Assembly: GCA_023014335.1 (NCBI GenBank)
Contig: JAECYW010000010.1
Span: 1,116,001 to 1,180,000 of the forward strand
DNA length: 64,000 nucleotides
Reading direction: 5' to 3'
From: Galerina marginata
Lineage: Eukaryota; Basidiomycota; Agaricomycetes; Agaricales; Galerinaceae
The translations under genes were made by a program, and so were the position numbers. Of the stretch, positions 24,865 to 37,179 are shown piece after piece (the stretch's first letter is position 1; each line of letters starts with the position of its first letter). Under the pieces are notes generated by a model that saw only the letters and a program-made list of their open reading frames with translations, had not been told where the DNA came from and did no database searches.

Positions 24865-25243
24865 GTTGAGGAACCAACGCAGGTGCTAAAAAGAGAGTGA
24901 TCGTTGCTACAGAAAAGGCAGGTAAATGCTTTGTAAGCAGCCCTGCATCGACCTCCTAATACTTTCGAGTCTTTCGTACATAGACTTCACGAGCAGTTGC
25001 GTTTCTACCCGAAAAAACACTTTAAGGGCTCACGAGCTACAATACCCCAATTTTAAGACCCTAAGTGGTTTTTATCGAAATACCATGGCTCCACAAAATG
25101 GCAGAAACTCTGCGAGATGGAACCAACTTGAAGTTGGAACTTGGAACTCGTGTAACAGTGTTCACACTTACAGAAATATTGTACATCGATTACCCACAGA
25201 ATCTAAGTTTTCGGTACCACATACCCTACACTTACAAATATTT

Positions 25244-26412
25244 TTAGTGTCCATGGCCAATCAACGAGCTCAGCAAAAATGGAATGAACATCCCAACGGC
25301 GATAAAGAAGACGCGAGTGGTCGGGCGCAATTCTGCAGAGGCGGGTGAATGATGCGATACTGGTTGAAGGACTGTAGCGACATAGAGAAATGTTCCGCCC
25401 TGTGGTGAAGGAAAAATACGGTTTAAGTATGCGATATTCGAAGTATATCCGCGAGAAGCGCACCGATACTAGTAGGGCAATGCCTATTAGGTTGCCTTTG
25501 TTTCCATCACCAAAGAATAAATGAAATGCCGTATACGATACAATAGCACTCAATGGAGTGGAGAGACTGAAAATAGCAAGATACTTCTTGCAGTTTGGAC
25601 GAGGGAGATTTGTTGACAGGATCGAAGTTGTGAAGGCCAGCGAGGTGGGAGCTATCAAATATTTAAGCGAATAGGAATAGTACAACTTAGAATAACCACA
25701 CCTTTATGGAGAATCAAGGCCGAGGAAGACGACAAAAGATAAAGCATTTGCAGTGCCCGGGCGAAGTCTTCAAATTAGCAACGCCCAAGGCAAGCCCATC
25801 AGCGCAACCGTGGAAGACGAGCCCAAGGAGGAGAGTAAACGCTCGCTCTTTGCCTGTCCCCGCATCAAAGGAAGCTGGTGTGGTGGGGTTACTGTTATGA
25901 TTGTCCAAGGAACGGCCGCCTTGGTCAAGTTCGCCTAATTCAGCGTCAAATTCCACTTCTGCCGTATCTGCACTAGTTCCTTTTGGCAGAGAAATGGGTA
26001 TATCATCGAGTGAGTGTGCATTCGGTGATATCAACTGCTCGATAATGAGCATGAGGATGAAACCAATGATTAAAGACAAGGAAATAGTGCCAGTCGGGAC
26101 CTCATTCGGATTAGCTTCGACCACGGTTTCTATTCCCCTAGAATATTTGGAGAGAGTGCATCAATATTTGAAACGAAGGAGGTTTCGCCGGACGCACTCT
26201 GGAATAATGACACCCAGTGCCGCTCCAAGTAGCAGGCCGGTTCCGAGAGTAGACAAACGCTCTAAGTGACTTTCTGCATCGCTTTGAGTTACTGGCGTCT
26301 AATGACGGAAAAATCATGACGAACTTGAGAATGTGTATGACAGAGGTAACATTCCCACTGCGAACGTCGATCCTGCGAGGACCAAGGACATAACCAGCAG
26401 TTGGACGACCAT
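25244..26412 (-). CDS. ZIP-family zinc transporter (ZIP9/SLC39A9-like)
   Basis: Membrane importer of Zn2+ into the cytosol, of the ZIP9-like subfamily usually found on Golgi or plasma membranes. ATG 26412 starts a hydrophobic first helix (VVQLLVMSLVLAGSTFAVG). It is followed by LSTLGTGLLLGAALGVIIPEG, a helix ISLSLIIGFILMLIIEQL, a variable loop, the signature helix LGLVFHGCADGLALG (the HxxADG metal site), PTSLAFTTSIL, and C-terminal helices including GGTFLYVATVL and VFFIAVGMFIPFLLSSLIG, ending GHGH with TAA at 25246-25244. Several short introns. Two one-base frame breaks flank the segment after the signature helix (near 25758 and 25722). It diverges from the V-ATPase gene 247 bp away. Confidence 0.85.
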
Positions 26413-26659
26413 TTTTTGGCGGATTCCGACGAGCTCAGAGATCCAAGCTCAGTGAGCGGTAAAGGGCAAGTATAAACACTGCGGATGTCGCGCGATGCAA
26501 CGTGTAGCAGTGACGGTGGGTTGAAGGCTGGACTCTTTTAGCATCCTTGATGTCCAATGGCAGTATTTTGAGATCGGCAAGTGTCAAGGACGACATGTGG
26601 CACGTGACTCACCGTGCAAAGTCGCGGTCAGCGCTGCTGATTCCTGAATCTCATCCACC
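26413..26659. promoter_or_regulatory. Bidirectional promoter, ZIP9-like and V-ATPase
   Basis: The 247 bp between divergent start codons serve a zinc transporter and a V-ATPase subunit. No TATA box or known operator recognised; the assignment rests on geometry. Confidence 0.45.
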
Positions 26660-27463
26660 ATGTCTGTCTGTCCACCTTTCGCCCCATTCTTTGGCTTTGC
26701 AGGGTGTTGCTTCAGCTGTAAGTAATTTCTTGTCTCTTTAGCGACTGTTCAATAATCGTCGTTCCCGAATTAGATGGTCTTCAGCAGTGCGTCACTCCTT
26801 CTCGTTCGACTGCAGTGATGTGCAGCTGACTTTGTTTCTGGCATAGCTATTGGTGCTGCCTTTGGGACCTCTAAGTCAGGCATTGGCATTGCAGGTCTCG
26901 GGACATTCAGACCAGAACTGATTATGAAAGTATGTATCCTACACAAGCTCTGAAAGATAGTCTCTCACCGCCTTGCCAGTCTTTAATCCCTGTCGTCATG
27001 TCGGGAATTATAGCCGTTTACGGCCTTGTGGTGTCTGTTCTCATTGCGGGATCGCGTATGTCCTATGAGCCTTGTTGAGCTTTTTGACTTGGTTAACTGA
27101 CTTGTCACAGTCAAACCAACAGACTACTCATTGTCTGCTGGATTTATTCACCTCGGAGCAGGCCTTGCATGCGGATTCACGGGAATGGCGGCGGGTTATG
27201 CCATTGGTCATGTTGGTGACTCGGTGAGTGTCTTAAAATGTATCCTATCTAGCAAGCTGACGTCCTCAACTTAGTGTGTTCGAGCATATGTCCACGAATC
27301 CAAAGTATTCGTATCAATGGTCCTTATCCTCATCTTTGCAGAAGTTCTTGGGCTTTACGGGTGCGTTGTCTTTTTTTTGCAGCAAAACATTCTCGTTAAT
27401 ACCAGAATTAGACTCATTGTAGCTCTCATCATGAATACCAAAGCCACTGGGTCCGTTTGTTAG
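26660..27463 (+). CDS. vma11: V-ATPase proteolipid subunit, c' type likely
   Basis: Four-helix proteolipid of the membrane ring of the vacuolar H+-ATPase, which carries protons across the membrane. ATG 26660 gives [15 protein letters not shown]. Later exons give [61 protein letters not shown] and [20 protein letters not shown]. The Glu in FAEVLGLYG is the helix-4 proton carrier. The phrase [12 protein letters not shown] favours the c' (Vma11) over the c (Vma3) clade; confident separation needs a tree. About six introns, several close to helix ends. One extra G in a GGG run at 26702-26704 breaks frame just before the first donor. TAG at 27461-27463. Confidence 0.9.
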
Positions 27464-27663
27464 AACTGCCTTCCATAATGCATATACCATTGCTCTTCGC
27501 TTTCGCTTTTCCTAACCATGATCTCATAAATTATCCAAGCTCCAAGGACTTTATTCTCAATTTCATTGGTGTTGCAGCAAAAGTCAGGAAATACTCCAAT
27601 GGTAAATATGGATACAACTTGGCGCATTCTGTAAGCAGGGAGAGAAATTGTAACCAAAAGCTA

Positions 27664-28398
27664 CTAGGCCTTCCTGCCACGCGAAGCATCAGAGCCTGAA
27701 TGGCTTCGACGCCTTGGCACACGTCGTTTACGATCTCTCTCTCTTGACCTCGACGACTCCGATTCCGACTCTGATTCAGAACCCGAAGATGAACTACTCG
27801 ACAAGCTGCTGTCGGAATCAGAGCTCGAGTCAGAATCAGAGGACCCAGACTCTGACGATGAACGTGAGCTGCGGAAAATGAGTCAGCAAGCACAGTTAAG
27901 AGAGGTAAGAAATTACTACCAGTGACATACCCTTTGGTTTTCTTCTTTTTACGAGATGGCTCTTCTTTCTCCTTGCCTTTTCCTTTCTCGTCCTTTAACC
28001 GTTCCTTCTCGTTGGCTTCCAAAATCCTGTTCGCCGTGCCAATACTACAAATAATATTGCAGGATATGTGAGTAGCTTTAAGCAACAAGGTAAATCCAAG
28101 AAACTTACGGTTTCTTGAACTCCTCGGGAACTTCCACGGAGGACTGTCCATCAGCCTTTAGCTTTGCCAGAAGACGAGGGTTCTCAAGTTGTTGAGTACG
28201 AGATGGCCGAGTGACATATGGACGAGTGCTTTTGCATTCGTAGATGAAGTGACCTATAATTCACAAATGATTCATGAAAAACGGTTCAACAGAAGTATCT
28301 GATAACTAACCTCTCCCAAGACACTTTTGGCAAATCGTCGATGATGTTGCTCTGGGTTGGTTGGACGAACGCCCTCCGTGAGGGGCGAATTTTGACAT
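27664..28398 (-). CDS. Zinc-knuckle SR-tail protein (ZCCHC10-like)
   Basis: A nuclear-type protein with one CCHC zinc knuckle, similar to ZCCHC10; role probably in RNA metabolism (inference). ATG 28398 gives MSKFAPHGGRSSNQPRATSS. Then comes ICQKCLGRGHFIYEC, a C-x2-C-x4-H-x4-C knuckle whose coding sequence is split by an intron after 'CLGR'. Downstream are TRPSRTQQLENPRL and a Lys-rich stretch (EKGKGKEKEEPSRKKKKTKG). The C-terminus alternates Ser/Asp/Glu/Arg over about 70 residues, ending SDASRGRKA with TAG at 27666-27664. Starts are 191 bp apart from the divergent Csc1-like channel gene. Confidence 0.8.
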
Positions 28399-28589
28399 GG
28401 TGGTTTGGCGCAAGTTCAGTTGCCTTGGACGGTTTGTCCAATCCAAATTGTGGTCTGACGGCCATCACGTGTCTATGATGCTACTTCAGCCCAACCTATT
28501 TCAAGGAGAGCTTGCTTCTTTCTGTCCGACACACTCCATGCCAGCCCCCTCTTGACCTTCGCCATCTGAATTTCATTCCCAAGTGACGA

Positions 28590-31500
28590 ATGGGTGATAT
28601 TCAAACGCGACCGTTTTCCAAGAATTACAGGTTGAGTCCTCCTTTATAACTCCTCTGCAGCTCCTGCTTTTGTGGGGCTATAAAGCTGACAACTTTCGTT
28701 TTGGTAGTGGCCTGATAAATCAAAGTGTTATTGGCATTGGAATTACCCTGCTATGTGTGACCGGTCAAGAGCTCATGAAGCGACGGAGGAGGGGCAAAGG
28801 CTCTGGTTGATCCACCTCCGGGTCTGGGCAGTAGGGAATCATGGGAGTTTGGCTAGTGAGTTTAATCTCCAGTCCGCCCCATCACTTCGTTCATGTAACC
28901 AACGCTTCATGATATTTAGTCTCTACCAAGGCAGATCATGGGCAAGGTGTGTTCTTTTCTCAGTGCTCTCATGATGTCAACGTCTAAGTAACGTGCGACA
29001 TTAGATTCGCCTCTCCTCCATCGCCTGCTGGCTGGCCATTATCCTGGGTCAGGCAGGTTTTGGATTTCCCGGAAGACAAGCTACGGGAGCTACGTGGCCT
29101 CGATGCTACGATATACATTCGCTTCCTTCGAGGGTGTTGTGAGTCTCCTTAACGTCGATGATATCCACTTGTCCGGTGTCTAATTATAGTGTTGACAGTC
29201 TGGTTTGCTCTCACTCATACCCTGACGACCTTTCCGATATTATTTCCTATCCATGTCGAATTTTCCGAAGACTCTGTCTCGCCGAAATCGATGACCAGGG
29301 CCTCGATTTCCTCTTTGGTGGGGACTACTAAAGGGTTGTCATTATTATGGATCCATATCTGTCTGCTCTTCTGGGTCACTCTTTCATGGATAGCGACATT
29401 GTTTTGGATCTGCAATGGGGCCTTCAAACTACGAGCGGCCAAACTAGAAGAAGCGGCCAAGCACGCGGCAGCAGTGGCAGAAGGTCACGAAGAAGAAGAC
29501 ACAACATATTACGAACATCCGCATCCGCAATACGGTTTCAAGGACGTTCCCTCCCGCGAACGAGATGAACCGACGAAAGGACTTCGTTTACGGACGATAA
29601 TGGTATCCAATGTTCCCAATTCGTTGAGAAACGAAAAGGATCTCCAGGAGTATTTCGAATACTACATGTCTCGCAAGGTCGAAAAACCATCCTATGGGCC
29701 TGACTTCGTCCACTCAGCCTGGTTTCATAAACAAGTCGCTCGCCTTCTTATTCAATCGCGCCAAGAAGCTTCCTGCCCACCTTCCGCACAATCCATTACT
29801 CCATCGACACGAGCGCGACGGAAGTTCTGAAGACAAAGCACAAGGAGAACTTAGCGGAAAACCGAGCTCTAAAAAACAACATGATAGCCCGATCATCGAA
29901 CGAGTGGTCGTGGCTCGCAAAATGACCGAACTGGCGTCATTGTTGGAGCGTCGGGAGGAGATCCTCGTTCTTCTCGAAACCGCGCACATCAAGTTGGCCA
30001 ATAAAGCTCTGCTGGCCGTGAAGGCCGCCATTGAACGTAAGAGTGCACACAAGCCCATTGCTCAGGCCTACGTCCAAGGCGAGGGAAATTGCCAGGAAAA
30101 GGAGGTCACTTGCGGCTGCTGACCCCGAACGAGGCGAAGCCACAAGAAGAGGGTACAGTGGACGAAGAAGAGCGAATGGAGCAACTTATCGAAGTTCTCG
30201 GCCCATTTGTCGAGGAGTTTGGCACCCAGCGTCCTCTGTCTACGCGGTCGAAGAAAGTCGTGTCAAGAACATCCCGACAAGCATTCAAGAAAATTAGACC
30301 GCACGCCACAGAGGTGCTTACTTCTGACGAATCTGATAACTCGGAGTCACCCGTCAACGGATATCCACCGGCATCGTCACCTAGAAATCGTACAGGTGAA
30401 GCAAGGACGGTTTGGGAAGCCCTTCTGTCTCTACCCCGGACAAGCCTCGACGCCTATCAACCGCTTGTCAATCTCAGCCATCTGTTCAGAGGAAAGGTCG
30501 TACCTTCAATTGACTACTATACAGCGAAACTCAATTTGTTGACCTCACTCATCACCGAGAATCGAGCAAAGGCTGTCACCGACTACGACCCCGTCTCGAC
30601 TGCGTTTGTTACCTTCGCCGACCCAGCTGACGCGAGAAGAGCCTGCAAGTATCTCGCTGTGCACCCTAATAACCCTTTGGAGTGTTTGATTACGATGGCG
30701 CCCGCGTACCAAGATATTGACTGGATACGAGTAATGAAGTCGTCTTACAAGGGAGAGGTACGAATTTGTGATGTACAGGACAAGAAGGTTGACTAATTTA
30801 TCGCCCATAGTTTGTAAAGGACTGGGTTGTCAATATTGGTGTCTGGTAAGGCCTGCTTTTCCTATCGGTCAATTAGCTGGCTTAAATGATAACGATAGGG
30901 CCTTCACACTATTTTGGCTTTTCCCGGTATCTCTCCTCGTTGGTTTGGTCTCCATTCAGAACATCAGTTTGTTCTGGCCCAGCTTGGTAGGTTCGGCTAG
31001 TGACCAAGGGGTCCTCTGTTTACTAATACTAATCTAGAAATCTTACCTCGACCATCACGCCTGGCAAAGCGAAGTTCTTCAATCGTTCATACCGACACTG
31101 CTGGTCGCATTACTTGCCCTTCTCATTCCACTGATTCTTCTCCTAATCGCCAAGAAGGCACACACAATAACGACGCTATCGGCACTTCACGACCTCATCA
31201 TGACACGATACTACAAATTTCTCATCGTCAATGTTCTTGTTTTCTTTTGTGTTGGCACTGCTGCTTTGCAATCTTTCTTGAATGCTTTTCGATCTATCAC
31301 TCGACCTAATCTTATCAACACGGTCGCATCTAGTTTCCCGACTGCTGGTCCATTCTATGTAGGCTGGCGTGAGTGTTCCTTTTCTCCATGTGAAGGCAAG
31401 GCGTGTTGAACCTGTTTCCAGTCATCTTTACGACTGCTATGCATGGAGGGTTTGAATTGGCTTTACGTGAGTACCATAAATGGAGTATATCTTGACCTGG

Positions 31501-33738
31501 AATCTGACTCTCTTATGCAAGTTGGCGTATGTAACGCCTTTCCAGACTGTCGACGTCATCTCACATCTCTTTAGCTACCTCTAATATTATACCCGAAAAC
31601 GTCACGACAAGTCACGCCGTAAGTCTGCATTACCACCTTCCAGCGATGCAATTCTTATTCTGAATTCATGCCTCAAGGCGCAAGCGGGCTGTTGGCACAC
31701 GCCCCCGAACTTTCAATTTTTATTGTCAGAATCCTGTTATCGAGTTATCTTCGACGCTGATGGTCATTTTTGTCCTAGATTGGCTCCCAAATCATACCCT
31801 GGTTATACACGTTCTAGTCCTCTTTTCAGTGCTCAATCCATTTGTACTACCATTCGGCGCATTCTATTTCTTTATTCAGTCTGGTCAGTAAAGCTTCTGA
31901 CATTGTCTGCCACTTTCGATTGACGGCCCTTTCTTTTCCTTGTTCCAGGAGTCGTTAAAAACCAAGTATGGCCGCCTTCCATCCAACTCTTCATCTTTTA
32001 TTGACCACACTTTTCAGCTTATTCACGTCTATGCCAAGAATTACTGAAGCTGACGGCCGGGTTCTCCTCATTCGCATCGTGCGATACACCTTGGATGGTG
32101 AGTTTCTTATATAACTCCAGACGTTCGTTTGCTGTATTAATGACTTTACCTAGGCTTAATTTTATCCCAGGTCTGTGGTAATACAATCTGAGATGAAAGG
32201 TCCCCTCTGATATAAATGGTTTAGACCGTCTTCATGGCGTACATGGTTGTCCTGAAGAAGAACGTCAATGTTGGCCTCGCTGCGTTCTTGATAGTCTTTA
32301 CGGCAATTATCAAGTTGATGTACGTTTGCTTCTTACACTCCTGTGACGACTTCGCTGATGGAACGTCTCAGAATGACTCGGATGTGTCGAGCACAATATG
32401 AACTGGATGACGTCCTTGAGGCTGAGATTGTCTGCAATGGTCATCTCATGCGACACTCTACCAATCAAGATCCCGAAACAGAGGAACTGATCAACACCCA
32501 GCATCGTACCAGCAACCTGAACCTCCCTCGTTCTCGCATGGCCGCTCTAACTTGGAGAATACCTGCCTGGGTCAACTTTTCGTATTCCACCATGCACAAT
32601 CAAGGCCATCGTCCTCAGCACCGGAGGCCCAATCCTTTTGGACCTCACAAGGACAAAGACCTGACTGAGTCGATTCCTACTTTGAGACCTTTGGATGCAC
32701 ACATGAGCAACCAAACATGGGGCCACCCCAAGAACCCTCGAGCACAGTAAAATTCACTCCAGACGGATATCCGTGGAATATGCCAGCGTCAAATCCGGTG
32801 AATGATCCTGGTGTGAGGAATTTCAATATGGACCCTTTACGAACAGGCCCTGTTGTCCGCCATCCTCCTCCTCGTCCATGGGATGATCAGTGCACTATTG
32901 ACCTACCATACGACAATCCCATTCTATACCAGGACCATCGATAATGTCTTGTGGCTGCCGCGAAACCCTACCGGTTTACTTGACCTCGATGACACTGTCG
33001 ATTTGAAAGTCGCGATTCCCGTGGAGGTTTCAGCTGGTCGACTGGGTACTTGGTTGGGACTTGGCGAAACAGCGTCGCCAGATGAAATATCCCAAGCTTC
33101 CGGCCATGACACCACGCCGGCTAGCTATCCTCCGGCTTCTCCCCGTATCCCGCTGACTGAGGTCGACGGTACCGAAGAGATTGATTTACCACTCGTCATT
33201 GCTAAACGTGTTCAAGCCAAAGAGCCGGACGTGGAGCACACTATTCGACATCGTAAATCAACCCTCTTTCCTCGGAAGGTTAGCGGCGACAGTAATGGCA
33301 TGCCTGTGTCAATGCGGCAGCGTCATCCCTCTGCTCATGACAGGCCAAGGCTTACCTCTTATCGATCCTTCTCTGGAGGTACAATGTCTAGTAGTACTCG
33401 TCCGAGGTCAGCTTCCCTGATGTCGACAGCTACAAATTCCCCTTTCGACAGGGGAGCAGGCTCGATCCTCGGATCAAGAGTTCGGTTTTCGACCTGACGC
33501 TCATGCCCAGGCCGATTTTGTGGCTGCCAACAATTCCGCTTCTCGGATATCGTTGACAACGCCGAGATTGACTCGCAGCCAAAATGTCTCGGCTGCCCAG
33601 GCCATCTACCACGAAGTCATGGAAGAAGAACGACTGGCACTGGTTGATAGGCTGGAAGAAGAGACGGCTGAAGGAACCAAATCCCAAGGCAATAATTCAT
33701 GGTTAACATCTTGGATGTTTAGGAGGACTGGTGGTTGA
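28590..33738 (+). CDS. OSCA/Csc1-like mechanosensitive cation channel
   Basis: A large polytopic protein of the OSCA/TMEM63/Csc1 family (hyperosmolality- or tension-gated, Ca2+-permeable channels). N-terminal helices (LINQSVIGIGITLLCV; later LLWIHICLLFWVTLSWIATL) precede a long cytosolic domain. That domain has LRTIMVSNVPNSLRN and AFVTFADPADARRAC followed by APAYQDIDW, the family's RNA-recognition-like fold and linker. The pore domain spans 30,850-32,320, with AFTLFWLFPVSLLVGLVSI, LLVALLALLIPLILLLIAKK, YYKFLIVNVLVFFCVGTAA and VFMAYMVVLKK. A long fungal C-terminal tail follows, ending SWLTSWMFRRTGG with TGA 33736-33738. Many short introns, plus frame breaks near 29690 and 30090. The start (MGDIQTRPFSKNYS) is split from helix 1 by an intron. 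Confidence 0.88.
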
Positions 33739-34039
33739 AGGGCAATGTAGTGCGGAGTTTCTTGTATATGTCACATTTTACACGTTTGATACCCTCGGAA
33801 CCATTCTAGATAACTTAATGCACATCTATGCGCGTCTTGTATTCTAACGATCTCCGCTCGATTCCGCGTGACCGACTTACTGGCTGGTTGAGCTCCTAGA
33901 CCTACTAAGCTTGTTTTGCCGCAACCGACATTTATCCCAGTCAAGACCTTCTCATGGAGCGAGAGTAATCCGACAATATTCAGCGACAGGGTTCGTATAA
34001 AGCAGCCGGCCTGGAGAACTTTTTTCCCAAATTCTAATC
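33739..34039. promoter_or_regulatory. Upstream region of the GH131 gene
   Basis: Gene-free 301 bp. A TATAAA at 33996-34001 lies about 40 bp before the ATG at 34040 and is a plausible core promoter for an inducible secreted enzyme. Confidence 0.5.
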
Positions 34040-35430
34040 ATGGTGGCTCTGAAGTGGGCTAGTTTATTTGCGTTTACAGTTGCTGCTGATGCTGGGACAA
34101 CTGTTTGGAGCGGATCCTTCAATCCTTTCAACACGGTTTCTGACTTCGACAAATGTATGTTCTCCAACACATATACGAGAGAAATCGCTAAACAAGTTGA
34201 ACTCTTTAGGGTCATTCGGTACTCCAGTCGGGACTTACCAATGGGTAAGCCAGATTTATTCCCTTTCTCTTACTTGTATTTCTGAACTTTTGGTTAATGC
34301 CAACATAGTACATCCACGGAACTCAGCCCACATCACACTACTTGGCTCTTGATCCATCCTACAAGAACCCCGCTCTGACAGGCGAGACGCATGGTTTGAA
34401 AATGACCATCGATTCCACTGCGACATGGAACTCGCAGATGGAGCGAGCGGAGCTCATTCCCCAAACGTCTGCCAATCTCGGTACCGGCCAGATGTTCTAC
34501 CACTTCTCGCTGAAACGGTCGACCACAAACGTTCCCGATGTAAGTTTTAAAATATGTACCCGTCACACGATTGAGATTTAGACCTATCTCATATATAATT
34601 AATTATAGTCAACCCTCGAGCATCAGATCATGTTCTTTGAGAGTCACTTTACTGAGGTAGGGTGGAGAGTTGATCCGGTTTTATTCTGACAGACCTATCT
34701 TTACACCTAGCTGAAATATGGTGTTGGTTCCACACCGACGGACCTCGTATGGATGGTTACAGGCAACCAGAAATGGAGCACACCTTTCACTGCGAACACC
34801 TGGTTCAATTTCGCATACGATATCAACGTACGTCGTTCATTAGTAACAGCAGTAGCTTATCCTCACAGTCAACCACAGTTCTCAGCTCAGACTGTAGGTC
34901 TCTGGGCATCTACTGGCTCGAACCCTCTTGTCAAGGTCGTCAACAACGTTGCTGCTTCTACGTCAACCAATTCTGCCGACTTCCACGTCGGTGTCCTTCG
35001 GCATCGTTAACACGACCCCGCCAGAGGATTGGTACGTTAGCGGTGTCTACATCGAATCTGGTACAATTACCACGGCCATCGGGACTGGCGGCTCGGGAAC
35101 AACAACTAAGCCGATTACCACAACCTTCGTACTACTACGACGAAACCGACCACCACCACGAAATCAAGTACGACGACAAGCACGACTACTAACCCTGCTG
35201 GTCCCACTCAAACACAATATGGACAGTGTGGTGGTAAGAATGTTTGCATTAATCTCGAATACGTTGCGGTCTGAAGCGGATTGCTCTTAGGGACGGGATG
35301 GACTGGTCCCACAGTTTGCGCCAGTCCATCGACCTGCAAGGCCGTCTCCCCTCCTTATTACTCCCAGGTATGGTTTAGACACGAGCAATGTGATTGACGA
35401 AACTGACAAACATGTATGTAGTGCCTATGA
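34040..35430 (+). CDS. GH131 glucanase with C-terminal CBM1
   Basis: Secreted enzyme of glycoside hydrolase family 131, whose characterised members are broad-specificity beta-1,3/1,4/1,6-glucanases. A signal peptide (MVALKWASLFAFTVAADAG) precedes TTVWSGSFNPFNTVSDFDK. The catalytic domain shows LALDPSYKNPALTGETHGLK, TWNSQMERAELIPQTSANLG, YHFSLKRST, FFESHFTELKYGV and PEDWYVSGVYIESG. A Thr/Pro-rich linker (about 35080-35190) leads to a cellulose-binding CBM1 with YGQCGG, GWTGPT, CASPSTC and a final YYSQCL, the last two residues being on their own exon (TGA 35428-35430). About eight introns. Frame breaks near 35006 and 35128 interrupt the catalytic end and linker. It converges with the SOD gene, ends 133 bp apart. 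Confidence 0.88.
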
Positions 35431-35563
35431 TGGATGAGTTGCGTAGCCTCTACGAGCGTAGAGAAGTCTGGCTTGGTAATAAAATAGATAGGTGATTCAA
35501 TGGAAAATATGAAACAATATCCATGAGAGAAATCGAAGAGCCATAGATATAGGACTTGAGGTC

Positions 35564-36463
35564 TTATGCGAGGCCTAGTAAACGGGAAAGGTTGAAAATT
35601 GCTTGGATGGTGTTATGGAAAAGGACCCACCAATGACACCACAAGCTGCTCGTGCACCAGCATTGCCAGTCTTTAAGGACTCGTCGTCACCTCCGGCTCC
35701 AAGGTCGTCGGTACCCTGTGATGGGTGGAGTTAGCAATCAACCATAAAGTTAAGACACGTCCGCTGGACTCACAGCGTGAACCACGACCGAACGCCTGAA
35801 ATTAGAAATACGAAGTTTAAAAGACGCTTCTAACACCAGGCACCGGGTCGGATTACTCACCCGATGATTGAGTTGGGACCTTGGAGCGAGATGAGATGGT
35901 CGGTAAATTCAAAATTGGCTTCGCCGTTCTCATCAGTCTTTATGTTGCCCAGATCTCCAACGTGCCTTGTCGAAGCTGTGGGAGGGCCATGAGTTTTTCC
36001 ATAGGGATTAAAGTGCGAGCCTGCAGAGAGACACCCTCCGCTCAAGTCGCCAAGTTGGCTGTGGTAGTCCAAATCGGAATGGTTAAAAATGTAAATCCCT
36101 GTTCGTGAAGGGAGGTATCTGCGTACTGTACGTGGAATCCTCGCAAGGCATTTGGAGAGAGTCCTTGGATCTTTCCGGAAATTGTTACTGATCCTTTGGA
36201 ACGTTGTCTGAAGGTGACAGTGCCTGTAACGGAAGAATCTCCTCTCAGGACGACAACAGCCTAGAAAAGGAGATGTTCAGTAAACTACTTCTCACATCAC
36301 CGGTGGAAACACGACAAACGGAGCTGGTTTGTATCGGGGAGCCTTGGATAAATAGCTTATTATACAAAACGAATACCGATACAAAGAATGCAGTTAATGC
36401 AAGGACCAGGATGGGACGAGCGGAGGACTTCTGTTTGACGGGAGCTTTGTTGTAAGAATCCAT
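35564..36463 (-). CDS. Membrane-anchored Cu/Zn superoxide dismutase
   Basis: Dismutes superoxide to H2O2 and O2. ATG 36463 begins with a short basic segment and a hydrophobic anchor ([20 protein letters not shown]), so the SOD domain is predicted outside the cytosol. The domain starts [17 protein letters not shown]. Copper ligands are in [14 protein letters not shown], where the second His codon is split by the intron 36059-36126. [31 protein letters not shown] (next copper-ligand His), GTDDLGAGG and [12 protein letters not shown] follow. Splicing of a last intron gives ...VIGLA with TAA at 35566-35564. All metal-ligand motifs and both disulfide cysteines are present and the frame is intact. 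The first intron is either 35 or 59 nt, depending on donor choice. Confidence 0.9.
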
Positions 36464-37179
36464 TGGTACGAATGAGGATTGGCTACAATCTCACTGTCGT
36501 TGGAAATAGGCAAAGGCTGATTATGCCCAACTTCTAAGCACATTGTGTGAGAGTCCCAGGGTAAACCGGTTAAGGATCGGCTGGATGGACGGCCCGGGAT
36601 TTTAATGCCTCATGTTCCCACGACATTGCTGACTCAACCAGAACTAAACTTGGCCTCAACGTTCGACATGACCACAACCGACGACGAAATGCTACAGAGT
36701 TGGGCTCTCTCAGCAACCTACCGGCCGAGCACACTTTGAACTTCTGGTGACATGTAATGAGATCTCTCGTGTACCAGCCGGCCAGCTGTTAGAACGGGAC
36801 CGGCACCAGTTAGCACCAGTTACGCCTGATTTATTCATCCACTTTGCAGATTACTTGGTTGGGTATCCTGAACTGGACTCGACGATTCTGAGAATTTATT
36901 GAAAGAGAAATTATCTCCGTTTTTCTCTAGCCTCAGGAATTAGATGTTGGATTTTGCTTCAGCCTTCGAATTCTGGTTCCCCCTTGCAATGCCTCATTTA
37001 TGCATTCACGAGCGGACCGTCCTGTCTTCCCCAAGAACCTTTTGTATCATCTGACAGGCTTCTCTCTCTCTCATGCCTCGTCATCAAGGATTACTAGCTC
37101 TGGTATAAAAGTCTACTGCCAGCACCGAGCCATTAGCTCTTTCGCCTCTTCTCCAGTATTCAAACTCCAGAATACACGC
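36464..37179. promoter_or_regulatory. Divergent spacer, SOD and SGNH esterase
   Basis: 716 bp between divergent start codons. A TATAAAA at 37104-37110, 70 bp upstream of the esterase ATG, is a likely core promoter. The only open frame here is the upstream extension of the esterase first exon. Nothing else recognised. Confidence 0.5.

Noticed and set aside
27531..28151. 206-codon minus-strand ORF
   Set aside because: Only part (the EKERLKDEKGKGKEKEEPSR region) is real; the rest reads through introns and runs out of frame with the SR tail of the zinc-knuckle gene.
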